The notes beneath the pieces are model-generated. The model worked only from the letters and a program-made list of their open reading frames with translations. It had not been told where the DNA came from and did no database searches. From an uncultured Collinsella sp. (GTDB lineage: Bacteria > Actinomycetota > Coriobacteriia > Coriobacteriales > Coriobacteriaceae), in assembly GCA_902495945.1 (NCBI GenBank), contig CABUZD010000092.1, forward strand, positions 1 through 6,981: DNA of 6,981 nt, read 5' to 3'. Below, piece by piece: positions 1 to 6,129 of the stretch; positions within the stretch are counted from its first letter, which is position 1; every line of letters starts with the position of its first letter. The translations under genes were made by a program, and so were the position numbers.

Positions 1-28
1 ACCAGTTCGAATCTGGTACGGGCTACCA
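1..28 (+). tRNA. 3' end of a tRNA gene (isotype not determinable)
   Basis: Only the 3' part is in the window. Bases 1-5 and 13-17 form a perfect 5-bp T stem around the 7-nt loop TTCGAAT (6-12). The 3' strand of the acceptor stem follows (18-24, ACGGGCT), then discriminator A25 and an encoded CCA (26-28). The missing 5' acceptor strand should therefore read AGCCCGT. The anticodon lies outside the window, so the amino acid cannot be assigned. A terminator follows 10 nt downstream, so this is the last gene of its transcript. Confidence 0.88.
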
Positions 29-38
29 CGCATCTGAT

Positions 39-74
39 ACCCGGACTTCCCATGGAAGGCCGGGTTTTTTATTT
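39..74 (+). terminator. Rho-independent terminator of the tRNA transcript
   Basis: ACCCGG (39-44) pairs with CCGGGT (60-65). After one A/G mismatch, CTTCC (46-50) pairs with GGAAG (54-58) around a CAT loop. The hairpin runs straight into TTTTTT-A-TTTT (65-75). This is the only textbook intrinsic terminator in the window. Confidence 0.92.
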
Positions 75-139
75 TCAAACAACCGGCTGCAATTCCCGTT
101 TGAACCAGAGCTTTGCGTTCTGCTTATGGCCCTTACGGG

Positions 140-145
140 TACAAT
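140..145 (+). promoter_or_regulatory. Possible -10 element for the membrane protein gene
   Basis: TACAAT matches the TATAAT consensus at 5 of 6 bases and lies 33 nt before the chosen ATG. That would give a 5' UTR of about 27 nt. No good -35 is found at 16-18 bp spacing. A separate TTGAAC at 100-105 would fit a weak TTATGG at 124-129 instead. The gene follows a terminator, so a promoter somewhere in 76-170 is expected, but its exact position is uncertain. Confidence 0.35.
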
Positions 146-166
146 ATCCAAGATAATTTGACTGTT

Positions 167-174
167 AGAAGGAG
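167..174 (+). promoter_or_regulatory. Ribosome binding site fixing the start of the membrane protein
   Basis: AGAAGGAG sits 4 nt before ATG 179. The reading frame is open further upstream to a TTG at 113, but no Shine-Dalgarno sequence precedes that codon. This site therefore favours the ATG at 179. Confidence 0.8.
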
Positions 175-178
175 CCTC

Positions 179-1486
179 ATGACTGAGTCCTCTCAGCATA
201 CGTCCAAGCCCCAGGTCGAGGTTGAGGCCTCGGGCGGAGACGACAATAAGAGCGCACGCCGCGGCGCCATTTTTATCGGCGTCGTGCTGGTGGGTTATAT
301 TGTCTATCTGGTTGTAACCGGGCAGATGGGGCAGTTCTGGGCCGCTATGTCGAGCGTCCAGGCGTCATGGCTCTTTGTCGCGTGTCTTTGCATGTTCATG
401 TATCTGTTCTTTGGCATTGTGGCCTATGCGATCGCTGTCTGGCTCGACCCCAATTCACCCGTCGGCATTCGCGACCTCATTTCGGTCGAGGCGAGCGGCA
501 TCTTCTTTGGCAACCTCACACCTATGATGATGGGCTCGACTCCTGCTCAGATCTACCGCCTGACCAAGGCGGGCCAAAATGTCGGCGAGGCCGGAGCCAC
601 GCAATTCACGCGCTTTATCGTGTATCAGTTTGGCCTCGTTGCCTGGGGCGCTATCCTACTGCTTGCTCGCATGCCGTTTTTTGCCGAGCGCTATGGCGAC
701 ATGACGCTGCTGTGCGTCTTTAGCTTTGGTGGGCACTGCTGCATCTTGCTTGGCATCTTCGCCGTCGCGCTCATGCCTAAGACCGTCACGCGCGTCGCCC
801 ATTGCATCATCAATTGGCTCGAGCGCATTGGTGTCTCGGCCACTAAGATCGAGGGATGGCGCACGTTTGTCGATGGCGAGATCTACTCCTTCTCCGAGAA
901 GTTCAAGCTTTCGGCCGGACATTTTTCTTCCATGCTGCTCACCGTGTTTATCACCATGCTGCAGCTCGCGTTTTTCTATCTGGTGCCGTATTTCCTGATG
1001 CTTGCCTTTGGCCACCACGAGGTCGACTTTTTCTCGGTCATGGCCGCGAGCGCCTTTGTCCAGCTGCTGAGCTCTGCGGTTCCCTTGCCCGGTGGAACTG
1101 GTGGTGCTGAGGGCGGCTTTGCATTGTTCTTGGGTCATTTCTTTGGGTCGGCTTCGACCGCCGGCTATCTGCTGTGGCGCCTCATTACGTTTATTGCGCC
1201 GACCATTTTGGCTGCGCCCCTGCTGGGACTTAAGAGCGCCCACAACGAGAGCATCCATGCGCGCTGGGATCGTGTGATGCGCAAGCTCGGCCGCACGTCT
1301 CAGACGCCCTCTGCGCCCACTAAGCCGCACCCCACGAATGCTGTTACCGTTGATCCCAAGAAGCGCGCTCAGAAGGCTTCTGGGACCGCTAAGCCGGCTC
1401 ATAAAGCCTATGTGCGCCAGACAGGCGATGGTATTCGCGTATCTCCGTCGGCACTTAATAAGAAGAAGCATCCCAAGTCGCAGTAG
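179..1486 (+). CDS. YbhN / LPG_synthase_TM-family integral membrane protein (flippase-like)
   Basis: A polytopic membrane protein of 435 aa from ATG 179. Seen: a charged N-terminus (1-28), a first hydrophobic segment at about 29-48, and a second at about 62-89. The conserved block GNLTPMMMGSTPAQIYRL lies at 111-128, further hydrophobic segments at about 145-165, 176-199, 250-277 and 283-302, and the glycine-rich block PLPGGTGGAEGG at 302-313. A last hydrophobic region spans about 328-351. The NxTP...G.P and PxPGGxGxxE blocks are characteristic of the membrane domain shared by YbhN-like proteins and the flippase half of MprF. No C-terminal aminoacyl-transferase domain is present, so this is the stand-alone form and not a lysyl-phosphatidylglycerol synthase. 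About 80 C-terminal residues are hydrophilic and lysine-rich. Inferred role: handling or translocation of a lipid or lipid-linked intermediate at the cytoplasmic membrane; the substrate is unknown. It appears to be transcribed alone. Confidence 0.88.
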   Translation: MTESSQHTSKPQVEVEASGGDDNKSARRGAIFIGVVLVGYIVYLVVTGQMGQFWAAMSSVQASWLFVACLCMFMYLFFGIVAYAIAVWLDPNSPVGIRDLISVEASGIFFGNLTPMMMGSTPAQIYRLTKAGQNVGEAGATQFTRFIVYQFGLVAWGAILLLARMPFFAERYGDMTLLCVFSFGGHCCILLGIFAVALMPKTVTRVAHCIINWLERIGVSATKIEGWRTFVDGEIYSFSEKFKLSAGHFSSMLLTVFITMLQLAFFYLVPYFLMLAFGHHEVDFFSVMAASAFVQLLSSAVPLPGGTGGAEGGFALFLGHFFGSASTAGYLLWRLITFIAPTILAAPLLGLKSAHNESIHARWDRVMRKLGRTSQTPSAPTKPHPTNAVTVDPKKRAQKASGTAKPAHKAYVRQTGDGIRVSPSALNKKKHPKSQ

Positions 1487-1535
1487 GGCAGTCGTGCGTT
1501 CTTCATGATGCGGGGCATATTTGTGCTGTATGGGG

Positions 1536-1559
1536 GATAATCCTCTTACGTAGATTATC
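1536..1559. promoter_or_regulatory. 24-bp interrupted palindrome, candidate operator for the TetR-family regulator
   Basis: GATAATC (1536-1542) and GATTATC (1553-1559) are perfect inverse complements separated by 10 bp. The palindrome lies 43 bp before the regulator's ATG. Its left arm contains GATAAT, a 5-of-6 match to a -10 element, although no convincing -35 is visible. TetR-family dimers commonly bind such palindromes over their own promoters, so autorepression is the natural reading. There is no T-run after the repeat, so it is not a terminator of the upstream gene. Confidence 0.5.
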
Positions 1560-1588
1560 TCTCATCTGTTGATGAATGCTCGCATATC

Positions 1589-1595
1589 GAAGGGA
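1589..1595 (+). promoter_or_regulatory. Ribosome binding site fixing the start of the TetR-family gene
   Basis: GAAGGGA lies 7 nt before ATG 1603. An in-frame ATG at 1576 has no Shine-Dalgarno sequence upstream and would place this purine stretch inside the coding region. ATG 1603 is therefore preferred. Confidence 0.75.
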
Positions 1596-1602
1596 CACGC
1601 CC

Positions 1603-2214
1603 ATGGCAACCAGCAAACCGCGTCTTGACCGCCGCATCGTTCGCAGCCGTAATGCCATCCTTTCGGCTTTCGAGCGCCTGCTCATGGAAAAGCCGCTGGC
1701 AGACATTACGGTGAGTGCCATCGCGCGCGAGGCCAATGTCGACCGCAAGACCTTCTACGTGCACTTTGGCACGGTTGACGGCCTGCTCGATGCCATTGCC
1801 GTCGATGTGGTGGAGATGATTGTCGACTCGGTCGAGAAAACGCTTGCTTCCATGGACGGTGACACCAACGAGCGCGCCCTGGGCGCGGCGGCGACCTTCT
1901 TTAAAACCGTAAACGAGGCGCTGTGCAACAACCTGGTGCTCAATCGTCAGCTGATCGAGAATATTCCGCTCGATGATTTTATGGCTCGTCTTCGTGCGCC
2001 GCTCGAGCACGAGATTGCCGAGCGCGATCTGCTGCCACAAGGTCTCAAGGACGAGATGTTCGATTACTATCTGGCGTTTTTGCTGTCGGGTATCATCGGC
2101 ATCTATCGCACGTGGGCACTGTCTGACGGATCGGTTCCTATCGAGCGCGTCTCTGAGGTCGCCAACGATCTGACTCTCAACGGCCTGTCGAGTCTGGAAT
2201 CTCGCTTGGACTAG
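1603..2214 (+). CDS. TetR/AcrR-family transcriptional regulator
   Basis: 203 aa from ATG 1603, a normal length for TetR regulators. The N-terminal DNA-binding domain covers about residues 8-60. It starts with a helix (IVRSRNAILSAFERLL), then LADITVSAIAREANVDRKTF as the helix-turn-helix, then YVHFGTVDGLLDAI, the usual TetR 'FYxHFxxxxxLl' continuation. The C-terminal ligand/dimer domain ends in FLLSGIIGIYRTWALSDGSV. This resembles the 'FLxxGxxGxxxxW' end of the Firmicutes-type TetR C-terminal family (TetR_C_8, DhaS-like). The gene is on the same strand as the membrane protein 116 bp upstream and convergent with the ABC operon, so it may regulate itself or a distant target. The ligand is unknown. 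Its TAG lies inside the 10-bp palindrome CTAGGCCTAG (2211-2220). Confidence 0.92.
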   Translation: MATSKPRLDRRIVRSRNAILSAFERLLMEKPLADITVSAIAREANVDRKTFYVHFGTVDGLLDAIAVDVVEMIVDSVEKTLASMDGDTNERALGAAATFFKTVNEALCNNLVLNRQLIENIPLDDFMARLRAPLEHEIAERDLLPQGLKDEMFDYYLAFLLSGIIGIYRTWALSDGSVPIERVSEVANDLTLNGLSSLESRLD

Positions 2215-2216
2215 GC

Positions 2217-2309
2217 CTAGTTGGGCTCGTCGGCGTGGAAATTCTTGTTCACGAGGTTCTCCGGCGCCTTGTAGACCTCGCCGGCGTAGGAGCTGAAACC
2301 TGAGGATCC
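2217..2309 (-). pseudogene. Remnant of an IS3-family transposase (OrfB) gene
   Basis: Read on the minus strand, 30 in-frame codons between a TAA (2310-2312) and a TAG (2217-2219) encode a peptide containing FSSYAGEVYKAPENLVNKNF followed by HADEPN. IS3-family OrfB proteins carry a strikingly similar stretch, roughly 'YSSYkGEi..aPeNLl.RdF.a..PN', directly before the WxTDIT start of the DDE (rve) catalytic domain. Here the match stops exactly where that domain should begin, and nothing transposase-like precedes it. The fragment has no start codon and no catalytic residues, so it cannot be functional. No terminal inverted repeats or target-site duplications were found. The family assignment rests on remembered motif similarity over a short segment. 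Confidence 0.7.
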
Positions 2310-2335
2310 TTAAAATAAAGTCCAGTTTATCCTTC

Positions 2336-3508
2336 TCACTCAAATTGGGAATCCTCCGATGCGCCTTCGCACGCTCGCACGACCTCGATACCATGCGAGC
2401 GTGCGAACTCGACGAGCTCTGCGTTGCGGGCGTTTATGGTGCCGAAGGCGGCGGGGCACACAATAAGGCGCGCACAGTGGACGAGGAGCTCTTTGGCGCG
2501 GGCTATGGTTTTATCCCCGATCGGCTCGAAGGCGCGCTCGGCCACGCATTCCGTCGCCAGGTCGCGCGCGAGCTCGCAGTCGATGTCCCCTTCGTGCAGA
2601 ACGCCCGCGTAGAACGCCTTGCCCTGCCGGATGAGCTGGCGAAACACAGCCGACCCCGTACCTGCGCCGGCGATGACGAACGTGTGCGCATCACCGTGTG
2701 GGCGCCCAATTTCCACGCTGCCGAAGCGCTCGTTGAAGGTGCCATGCTGAAGGCCGTAGAGCTCGCCAATTGTCTCGCGCGTGAATATGTCCTCGGGTGC
2801 GCCGGCGCGAAAGACCCGGCCGTCCTTCACGCAAATCACCTTGTCGGCGCTTTTCTGCGCGAGCTCGAGTTCGTGGATGGACATGATGACAGCCACATTC
2901 CGCGATTTCGCAAGGTGGCGAAGTATTCGCAGCAGGTCGATCTGGTAGCGGATATCGAGATACGACGTGGGCTCGTCGAGCACGAGCACACGCGGATCCT
3001 GCGCGATGGCGCGTGCGAGCATGACGCGCTGGCGTTGCCCATCGCTTATCTGCATGAAGTCGCGCTCGGCGAGCTCTTCCACATGTGCGGTTTTCATGGC
3101 CTCATCGACCCGACTATGGTCGTCGGGCGAGAGTGTGCCCATTCGCCCGGTGTAGGGATGCCTTCCCGCCTCTACGATATCGCGGCAGATGAGGAGCTCG
3201 GTCCGGGGGCGATCCGTCAGCATAACGGCAAGGTTCCTTGCGAACTCCGCCGTCTTCCATCGGGAAATCTCCCGCCCGTCGAGCTCGACCGCGCCGGCAA
3301 GCGGTGCAAGATGGCGTGTGATGGTTTTCAAGATGGTCGACTTGCCCGAGCCGTTCGGCCCGATGAGCGCCACGACGTCGCCCGCGCGAACCTCCAGATC
3401 GACGCCTTCGACTACGACCTTCTTGTCGTAGCCCGCCGTCAGGTCGCTTATGCGGAAAAGCGGCGCTCCGTCAGTCTGCGTTTTGGGCCGCGGCACGAAT
3501 TTCCCCAT
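2336..3508 (-). CDS. FecE/BtuD-type ABC transporter ATPase with extra C-terminal domain
   Basis: The 390-aa ATP-binding subunit of the importer encoded by this operon, acting at the cytoplasmic face of the membrane. Seen: Walker A GPNGSGKST (50-58), ABC signature ISDGQ (154-158, a variant of LSGGQ), Walker B VLVLDEP with catalytic Glu179, D-loop SYLD (182-185) and switch His212. The Q-loop position, normally Gln in FecE-like proteins, reads LAVMLTDRP with Thr98. FecE/BtuD proteins are usually about 250-270 aa. Here a further ~130 residues (about 262-390) begin with a short beta segment, then a Rossmann-like FVIAGAGTGSAVFRQL, then alternating alpha/beta sequence including LIVCPAAFGTINARN. I recall similar extensions on ATPases of related anaerobe transporters but know no function for them. 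Its ATG directly follows the TAG of the permease gene, so translation is probably coupled. No clear terminator follows. Confidence 0.93.
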   Translation of the reverse strand: MGKFVPRPKTQTDGAPLFRISDLTAGYDKKVVVEGVDLEVRAGDVVALIGPNGSGKSTILKTITRHLAPLAGAVELDGREISRWKTAEFARNLAVMLTDRPRTELLICRDIVEAGRHPYTGRMGTLSPDDHSRVDEAMKTAHVEELAERDFMQISDGQRQRVMLARAIAQDPRVLVLDEPTSYLDIRYQIDLLRILRHLAKSRNVAVIMSIHELELAQKSADKVICVKDGRVFRAGAPEDIFTRETIGELYGLQHGTFNERFGSVEIGRPHGDAHTFVIAGAGTGSAVFRQLIRQGKAFYAGVLHEGDIDCELARDLATECVAERAFEPIGDKTIARAKELLVHCARLIVCPAAFGTINARNAELVEFARSHGIEVVRACEGASEDSQFE

Positions 3509-4549
3509 CTACCTCACCCGCTTCTTCAACATGAGTGCGATAACCACCGGCGCGCCGAAGATGGCGGTGACGGCGCTGATGGAAAGCTCGACGGGGGAGA
3601 ACAGCGTGCGCGCGATCAAATCGCAGCCCGCGCAGAAGATGGCGCCTCCCAAGAAGCACGCAGGAATCACGCGGATGGGCTTCGACGACTTTAGCGCCGA
3701 CTTAACGAGATGCGGAACCGCGATGCCTACGAACGACACCGGACCAGCGAACGCGGTCACGCAGGCGGAGAGCATGCTCGCTAGAAGGACGAGCACCACG
3801 CGGAAGCGTGCGACGTTCACGCCGACGCTTTTCGCGTAGGCTTCTCCCAGCTGGAAGGCGGAAAGGGGCTTCGATATCGCGAATACGCATGCGCTCACGG
3901 TGATCACCACGACCGCGATGACCGCGACGTCGTCCCAGCTCGAACCCGAGAAGCTACCCAAAGACCAGTTGTGCAGGTTCACGATGGACTGGTCGTCGGC
4001 GAAGGCGATGAGGAAGTTCGTCGCCGCCGAGCAGATGTATCCCACCATGACGCCCGCCACGATGAGCATGGCCATGGAACTTATGCGCCGTGCGATGAGG
4101 AGCACGAAGCCGATGGTGATAAGCGAGCCCAGAAACGCTGCGGCCACCATGGCCGGGGAGGACATGGCCTGGTTCGCGCCCAGAAGTACAATCATCGTAA
4201 GCGCGACGACGAACTTTGCGCCCGAGGAGACGCCCAAGATGAACGGGTCGGCGATGGGGTTGTTGAAAAACGTCTGCAGTAGGAACCCGGAAAGCGAAAG
4301 TGCCCCGCCGAGAAGCACGGCTGAAAGCACGCGCGGCAGGCGAATCTCCCAGATGACCTGGCTTTCCATGGAATTGGCCGCGCCGCCCGAAAGGATGCCG
4401 GGGATGTGGTTTGCGGGCACGAGCACGCTCCCGATGCACAGGTTGGCCCCGACGAGCACGATGAGGGCAACAGCGAGCAGCGCCGTCACGACGCGACACC
4501 GCGCGGCGCGCCCCGATTCGTCGTATGCCATGGAAAGCCGGCTTCTCAT
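3509..4549 (-). CDS. FecCD/BtuC-type ABC transporter permease
   Basis: A 346-aa hydrophobic membrane subunit of the FecCD family, which imports iron-siderophore complexes, haem or cobalamin. Seen: a first hydrophobic segment at about 19-40, the hallmark block IRLPRVLSAVLLGGALSLSG then LLQTFFNNPIADPFILGVSS (69-109), and QLGEAYAKSVGVNV (233-246) in the region that couples to the ATPase. AGPVSFVGIAVPHLVK (268-283) and the terminal TAIFGAPVVIALMLKKR (328-344) complete the pattern. Length and motifs are typical, and a homodimer is expected since only one permease gene is present. The start is slightly uncertain: ATG 4549 lies 4 nt after the upstream stop and has no clear Shine-Dalgarno, and a second ATG at 4531 encodes Met7. 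Coupling to translation of the binding-protein gene is likely for either. Confidence 0.94.
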   Translation of the reverse strand: MRSRLSMAYDESGRAARCRVVTALLAVALIVLVGANLCIGSVLVPANHIPGILSGGAANSMESQVIWEIRLPRVLSAVLLGGALSLSGFLLQTFFNNPIADPFILGVSSGAKFVVALTMIVLLGANQAMSSPAMVAAAFLGSLITIGFVLLIARRISSMAMLIVAGVMVGYICSAATNFLIAFADDQSIVNLHNWSLGSFSGSSWDDVAVIAVVVITVSACVFAISKPLSAFQLGEAYAKSVGVNVARFRVVLVLLASMLSACVTAFAGPVSFVGIAVPHLVKSALKSSKPIRVIPACFLGGAIFCAGCDLIARTLFSPVELSISAVTAIFGAPVVIALMLKKRVR

Positions 4550-4553
4550 GGCG

Positions 4554-6125
4554 CTAGCCGAGCTTTCTCAGATAATGGAAGTCGCTCGCGTCATCGCCGG
4601 TGAACGCCCCGTGCAGCTCGTCGATAATGTCGGCGGTAGAAGTCATCTGCTGGTACATGTCGGCGCTTGTGACCCAGACGTTGCCGTTCTTCACGGCTTT
4701 GAACTGCGACAATAGCGCGTTTTTGCCTACGAAGTCGTTCAAGGTGGCAACCGATTCGTCGATGGTGCCGTTGTAGATGATGATGTCGGCATCCTTCGCC
4801 GTCGCGTAGAAGCGCTCCATTTCGAGCGTTACTGACGAACCTGACGTCGACGCCGTCTGCGCGTCATCGAGCGCGTAGTTGCCGCCTGCAAGCTCGATCA
4901 TCTGCGCCACGTAGTCGCCCGCCCGCCGCGTGACGGCGGCCCCGTTTGAGTTAATGTAGAAATACGCCACGGTTTTACCTGACGACGCGAGCCCCGACGT
5001 TTGCTCGACGCGGGCCTTCTGCTCGTTGAACAGGTGCGCGGCCTCGTCTTCCTTGTCGAACAGGACGCCGAAAAGCTTAATCCACTCGACGCGCCCGAGT
5101 GCTTCGGGCTCGCTCGACGACTGTTCGGTGAGCACGACGAGCCCGAGTTTCTGCAGCTTTTCCTTCACATCGGGTGTGTGGTTGATCATGGTGTTCTCGA
5201 TGGCGAGCGTGCAGCCCGAGGCCGATATTCGCTCGTAGTCGGGCGCGCTGTACTTGCCGCCGCAGGCGATCGCCCCACTTTCGAGTGCGCTTTTGAAGCC
5301 CGCGACCGAGCAATCGTCGGCCTTCGTGCCCGACATGATGATATTGTCGTTCGCATCGAGTGCGTCGACCAGGCACATCGTCGCCGACGACACGAGGTAT
5401 ACCTTGTCGGCGGGGCGCCTTATGACCGCGATGTCGGAGCTCAACCCATCAGGTACCTTCGCATCTTGCGGCACCACGAGGAAGCGCTCCCCGTTCGAAA
5501 TGCAGATAAGCCGCAGGCCGCCTTCGAACTCGTCGACAGTGAAGTGCTCGGCGTATTCAAGCTGAAGCGTCCCCGTCGGCTTCCAGCCGCAGCCTAAATC
5601 GGCGTTGTGGAAGTCGGCCGCGGCGCTTGAGGCCGTTCCCGCAGGGGAGCCGCCGCTTGCTTCGTCGCCCGATTTCTCCTTCATGGTGGATGAGTCGAAG
5701 TAGAGCGTGTAGTCGATGGTGTGCGGCGTCGACATGGCGACGGTCTCGGCCGACACGGCGATGTCCTCGTCGAGCGTGACGGGTATCTCGAACGTGGAGT
5801 TGCCGCCGTCGTTTACGGGCGCGTAGTCCACGCCGTCGACGGTCATCTTGTCGTAGTTCGAACTCGACCAGGTGATGGTCGCGGTGTAGGTGTCGCCATC
5901 CTTCACAATTGTGGTTGGTGAGGCGATGCTTGCGCGCCCTGACCCGCCGGAAAGCGAGGCGCTCACAGTGTATTCCTGAGAGCCCGTCGTGGCACCGGTC
6001 GCGTTCGGGCTCGCACTGCACCCCGCGAAGGGAAGCGCGAGCAGGGCGACGAGAACGCAGGCGATTACGCGCGCCGCGATGCTGTGGCGCTTCCTGTTTT
6101 CCCCCTTGGGAAGAATCGACCGCAT
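4554..6125 (-). CDS. Substrate-binding lipoprotein of the ABC importer with fused N-terminal beta-rich domain
   Basis: A 523-aa lipoprotein. The N-terminus has basic residues, a hydrophobic core (about 16-34) and lipobox FAGC with Cys36, so it should be lipid-anchored outside the cytoplasmic membrane. Residues about 50-145 form a separate beta-rich domain: SLSGGSGRASIASP, then TYTATITWSSSNYDKMTVDG, YAPVN, STFEIPV and AMSTPHTIDYTLYFDSS. A low-complexity Ser/Gly/Ala linker (about 150-170) leads to the binding protein (about 180-523), with LEYAEHFTVDEFEGG, GERFLVVPQ, ENTMINHTPDVKEKLQKLGL and EALGRVEWIKLFGVLFDKE. That pattern fits FecB/BtuF-type periplasmic binding proteins (PBP_2 family). Most of these are about 300-350 aa, and the excess length is the N-terminal domain. 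It lies 4 nt from both neighbours. The ligand is unknown; iron chelate, haem or cobamide are candidates by family. Confidence 0.9.
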   Translation of the reverse strand: MRSILPKGENRKRHSIAARVIACVLVALLALPFAGCSASPNATGATTGSQEYTVSASLSGGSGRASIASPTTIVKDGDTYTATITWSSSNYDKMTVDGVDYAPVNDGGNSTFEIPVTLDEDIAVSAETVAMSTPHTIDYTLYFDSSTMKEKSGDEASGGSPAGTASSAAADFHNADLGCGWKPTGTLQLEYAEHFTVDEFEGGLRLICISNGERFLVVPQDAKVPDGLSSDIAVIRRPADKVYLVSSATMCLVDALDANDNIIMSGTKADDCSVAGFKSALESGAIACGGKYSAPDYERISASGCTLAIENTMINHTPDVKEKLQKLGLVVLTEQSSSEPEALGRVEWIKLFGVLFDKEDEAAHLFNEQKARVEQTSGLASSGKTVAYFYINSNGAAVTRRAGDYVAQMIELAGGNYALDDAQTASTSGSSVTLEMERFYATAKDADIIIYNGTIDESVATLNDFVGKNALLSQFKAVKNGNVWVTSADMYQQMTSTADIIDELHGAFTGDDASDFHYLRKLG

Positions 6126-6129
6126 GGCG

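Noticed and set aside
113..178. N-terminal extension of the membrane protein from TTG 113
   Set aside because: There is no Shine-Dalgarno before it, it overlaps the likely promoter, and a strong AGAAGGAG precedes ATG 179.
656..1471. A 271-codon open frame on the - strand within the membrane protein gene
   Set aside because: Its translation is low-complexity and rich in Arg/Gly/Gln with no motif. The + strand frame carries clear family motifs and membrane segments.
1487..1535. Terminator after the membrane protein gene
   Set aside because: No stable hairpin with a T-run was found. The palindrome at 1536-1559 lacks a T-run and fits an operator better.
2303..2335. Intrinsic terminator at the end of the importer operon
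   Set aside because: On the minus strand only a weak ATAAA/TTTAT pairing and the palindrome AGGATCCT are present. There is no stable GC stem followed by a T-run.
1555..2394. A 279-codon open frame on the - strand across the tetR gene and the junction
   Set aside because: It is antisense to the TetR-family gene and out of frame with the transposase-like peptide, and it shows no family resemblance.
2345..3694. A 449-codon open frame on the + strand opposite the ATPase gene
   Set aside because: It is the complement of an unmistakable ABC ATPase in GC-rich DNA with G/C-ending codons, which keeps the antisense frame open. Its translation has no recognisable domain and no ribosome binding site was seen.
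3900..4715. A 271-codon open frame on the + strand opposite the permease and the 3' end of the binding-protein gene
   Set aside because: Its Met/Ser/Thr-rich translation is typical of the reverse complement of a hydrophobic membrane protein. It has no start signal.
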